From positions 1-35,642 of the forward strand of contig CAYFIY010000013.1 in NCBI GenBank assembly GCA_964343275.1: DNA of 35,642 nucleotides, read 5' to 3'. The stretch is from Hadarchaeum sp964343275. GTDB lineage: Archaea; Hadarchaeota; Hadarchaeia; Hadarchaeales; Hadarchaeaceae. Every line of letters starts with the position of its first letter. Positions within the stretch are counted from its first letter, which is position 1. Shown piece by piece: positions 34,550 to 35,642 of this stretch. The position numbers and the translations under genes were made by a program. The notes under the pieces are model-generated. The model ran no database searches, was not told the DNA's origin, and saw only the letters and a list, made by a program, of their open reading frames with translations.

Positions 34550-35642
34550 TCATCGGTTTGGTTTATAGGCTTTGGATAAGTCTATCCCTCTGTCGAGCAA
34601 GAATTTCCTATATTTGTCATAGATTTCCTGCCATTCTTTTTTAGGCTGCAAAGTTTTAAGGTCGATGCATTCGGTAAATGGAACGCCTCTTGGTGGATAT
34701 AGCAGTTTATCCTCGTATTTGGGAATGATTTCGTTAATAATTTCATTTGCATGAGCTCGTTCCATTCCAGTACAGACCTGCATAACTTCTGCAGCATACT
34801 TACTTTCCAAACCGCTAGTGTAGTTAGGAAGTCCACCGCCAGCCGACCGGACACCCTCAACAAAAGAATAACCTGAAACGGAGGTCATAATTGAAGCGAC
34901 CGCGGCTTCTTGGAGCAGCTGTTCGGTACCTGGGCCTGAAACAGGATTCACCACACCACCAGGCAGGAGATGGGTATTTCTACTTATGGCTTGTGCAGCC
35001 ACGCTACTTGCCCATAGTGTCACCCGTCCTGTGTTGCTAGAATCCCTCGTGTTCATGATTGGTACGTACTGGAATGTTGCTTGGTGAACTGGCACCAATA
35101 AACAGGCTGCGGCTATTGACGTGAGAGCAGCGCCTTCTGGAGGTCCGGGGGATCCGCCCACAAAGGAAAAGTGTCCAGAGTAAATGTAAGTTTCACAATT
35201 GACAAAATGCGCAATCTTGTGAAGTATCGTATAATCGGTCTTCAACTCGGCTGGGGTCAGTGCTACATTCATGTTGTTATGGGGGTCTGCACCACCCGGA
35301 ACGCCCACGCCACCGAAGAGTCCGTACTCAGATGGCGAAGTGCAACCTCCGCATAAAGGCATTAGAGGTCTATTAACGGCTTTTGCCGCTTCCCTCTGTA
35401 ATCTAGCTTCATAATTTCCTCCAAGCGTTTCATAAGGTGTTCTAGATTTTATAGGTCTTCCATATATGGTGTTAATAACTCCGGGCATAAGCATGTCAAT
35501 AACTCTATATTGGATGTGTCCCATGGTCACAGGCACATAAAGATCTTCATCAAGGGCTATGCCAAATGCTCCAAGCCATGTCGATACGTGTTTTCCGTCG
35601 CTCGGCCTTCGTGTAACGATTCTAAAGCTGTCCTTTCCGCGG
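34550..35642 (-). CDS. MtmB-family methylamine methyltransferase homolog without pyrrolysine (copy 3, 5' part outside the window)
   Basis: The reading frame is open to the window edge; bases 35537-35642 continue it without a stop (…WLGAFGIALDEDLYVPVTMGHIQYR), so the start lies outside. The visible 363 residues match MtmB from about one third of its length: SRTPYETLGGNYEARLQ, NRPLMPLCGGCTSPSEYG, ELKTDYTILHKIAHF, GSPGPPEGAALTSIAAACLLVPVHQA, GPGTEQLLQEAAVAS and PFTECIDLKTLQPKKEW. At the pyrrolysine site is Cys (codon TGC, 35351-35353). An apparent GTG start at 35536 is only the first start-like codon in a longer frame. Whether a corrinoid gene precedes it cannot be seen. Confidence 0.87.
   Translation of the reverse strand, partial: RGKDSFRIVTRRPSDGKHVSTWLGAFGIALDEDLYVPVTMGHIQYRVIDMLMPGVINTIYGRPIKSRTPYETLGGNYEARLQREAAKAVNRPLMPLCGGCTSPSEYGLFGGVGVPGGADPHNNMNVALTPAELKTDYTILHKIAHFVNCETYIYSGHFSFVGGSPGPPEGAALTSIAAACLLVPVHQATFQYVPIMNTRDSSNTGRVTLWASSVAAQAISRNTHLLPGGVVNPVSGPGTEQLLQEAAVASIMTSVSGYSFVEGVRSAGGGLPNYTSGLESKYAAEVMQVCTGMERAHANEIINEIIPKYEDKLLYPPRGVPFTECIDLKTLQPKKEWQEIYDKYRKFLLDRGIDLSKAYKPNR

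Overview
The window looks like a chromosome segment from an uncultivated archaeon of the TACK type, most plausibly Bathyarchaeia-like (inference). Supporting signs are RNA polymerase subunit Rpo3 with two ferredoxin-type cysteine motifs, TATA-like boxes about 25 bp upstream of RNA genes, tRNA genes with introns (two apparently at non-canonical sites), GGTGA/GGAGG ribosome sites, an isolated 5S rRNA gene, and bacterial-type genes (DnaK system, GH65) in an archaeal background.

Layout. 68-2094 (-): a corrinoid protein gene translationally coupled to a monomethylamine-methyltransferase (MtmB) family gene. 2535-4160 (+): a small HTH protein and an MFS carrier. 4251-6505 (-): a TrkA/TrkH potassium uptake pair. 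7020-8154 (-): tRNA-Leu, Rpo3 and an intron-bearing tRNA-Asp. 8333-9686 (+): a decayed MATE exporter. 9809-9927 (-): 5S rRNA. 10118-11434 (+): an NCS1 permease. 11576-11694 (-): tRNA-Tyr with two apparent introns. 12048-13789 (+): an Fe-S protein with an in-frame TGA, and an amidohydrolase. 14073-17227 (-): a GH65 phosphorylase with a beta-phosphoglucomutase-like HAD enzyme. 17428-20938 (-): grpE-dnaK-dnaJ. 21486-24343 (-): an EamA transporter, a membrane-anchored PLD-like protein and a frameshifted heliorhodopsin. 24420-29627 (-): a class III aminotransferase, UbiD-like decarboxylase, metal-dependent hydrolase and MFS carrier. 29731-29805 (+): tRNA-Pro. 29938-31942 (-): a second corrinoid/MtmB-like pair. 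32173-34407 (+): a molybdenum hydroxylase large subunit. 34550-35642 (-): a third MtmB-like gene, cut by the window edge.

The most unusual content is the set of three divergent MtmB-family methyltransferases. Each is read through without an amber codon at the site where methanogen MtmB carries pyrrolysine; they have Thr, Arg and Cys there. Two are coupled to their own B12-binding corrinoid protein. With the neighbouring decarboxylase, aminotransferase, hydrolases, carriers and Mo-hydroxylase they suggest pyrrolysine-independent, corrinoid-dependent demethylation of unknown methylated compounds. No RamA-type reactivase, pyrrolysine gene or second methyltransferase is visible, so substrates and methyl acceptor remain open.

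Several genes are broken (MATE, heliorhodopsin, Fe-S protein, a small gene near 23.4 kb, perhaps the start of the second corrinoid gene). Some lesions lie in homopolymers, so sequencing error must be separated from real gene decay.
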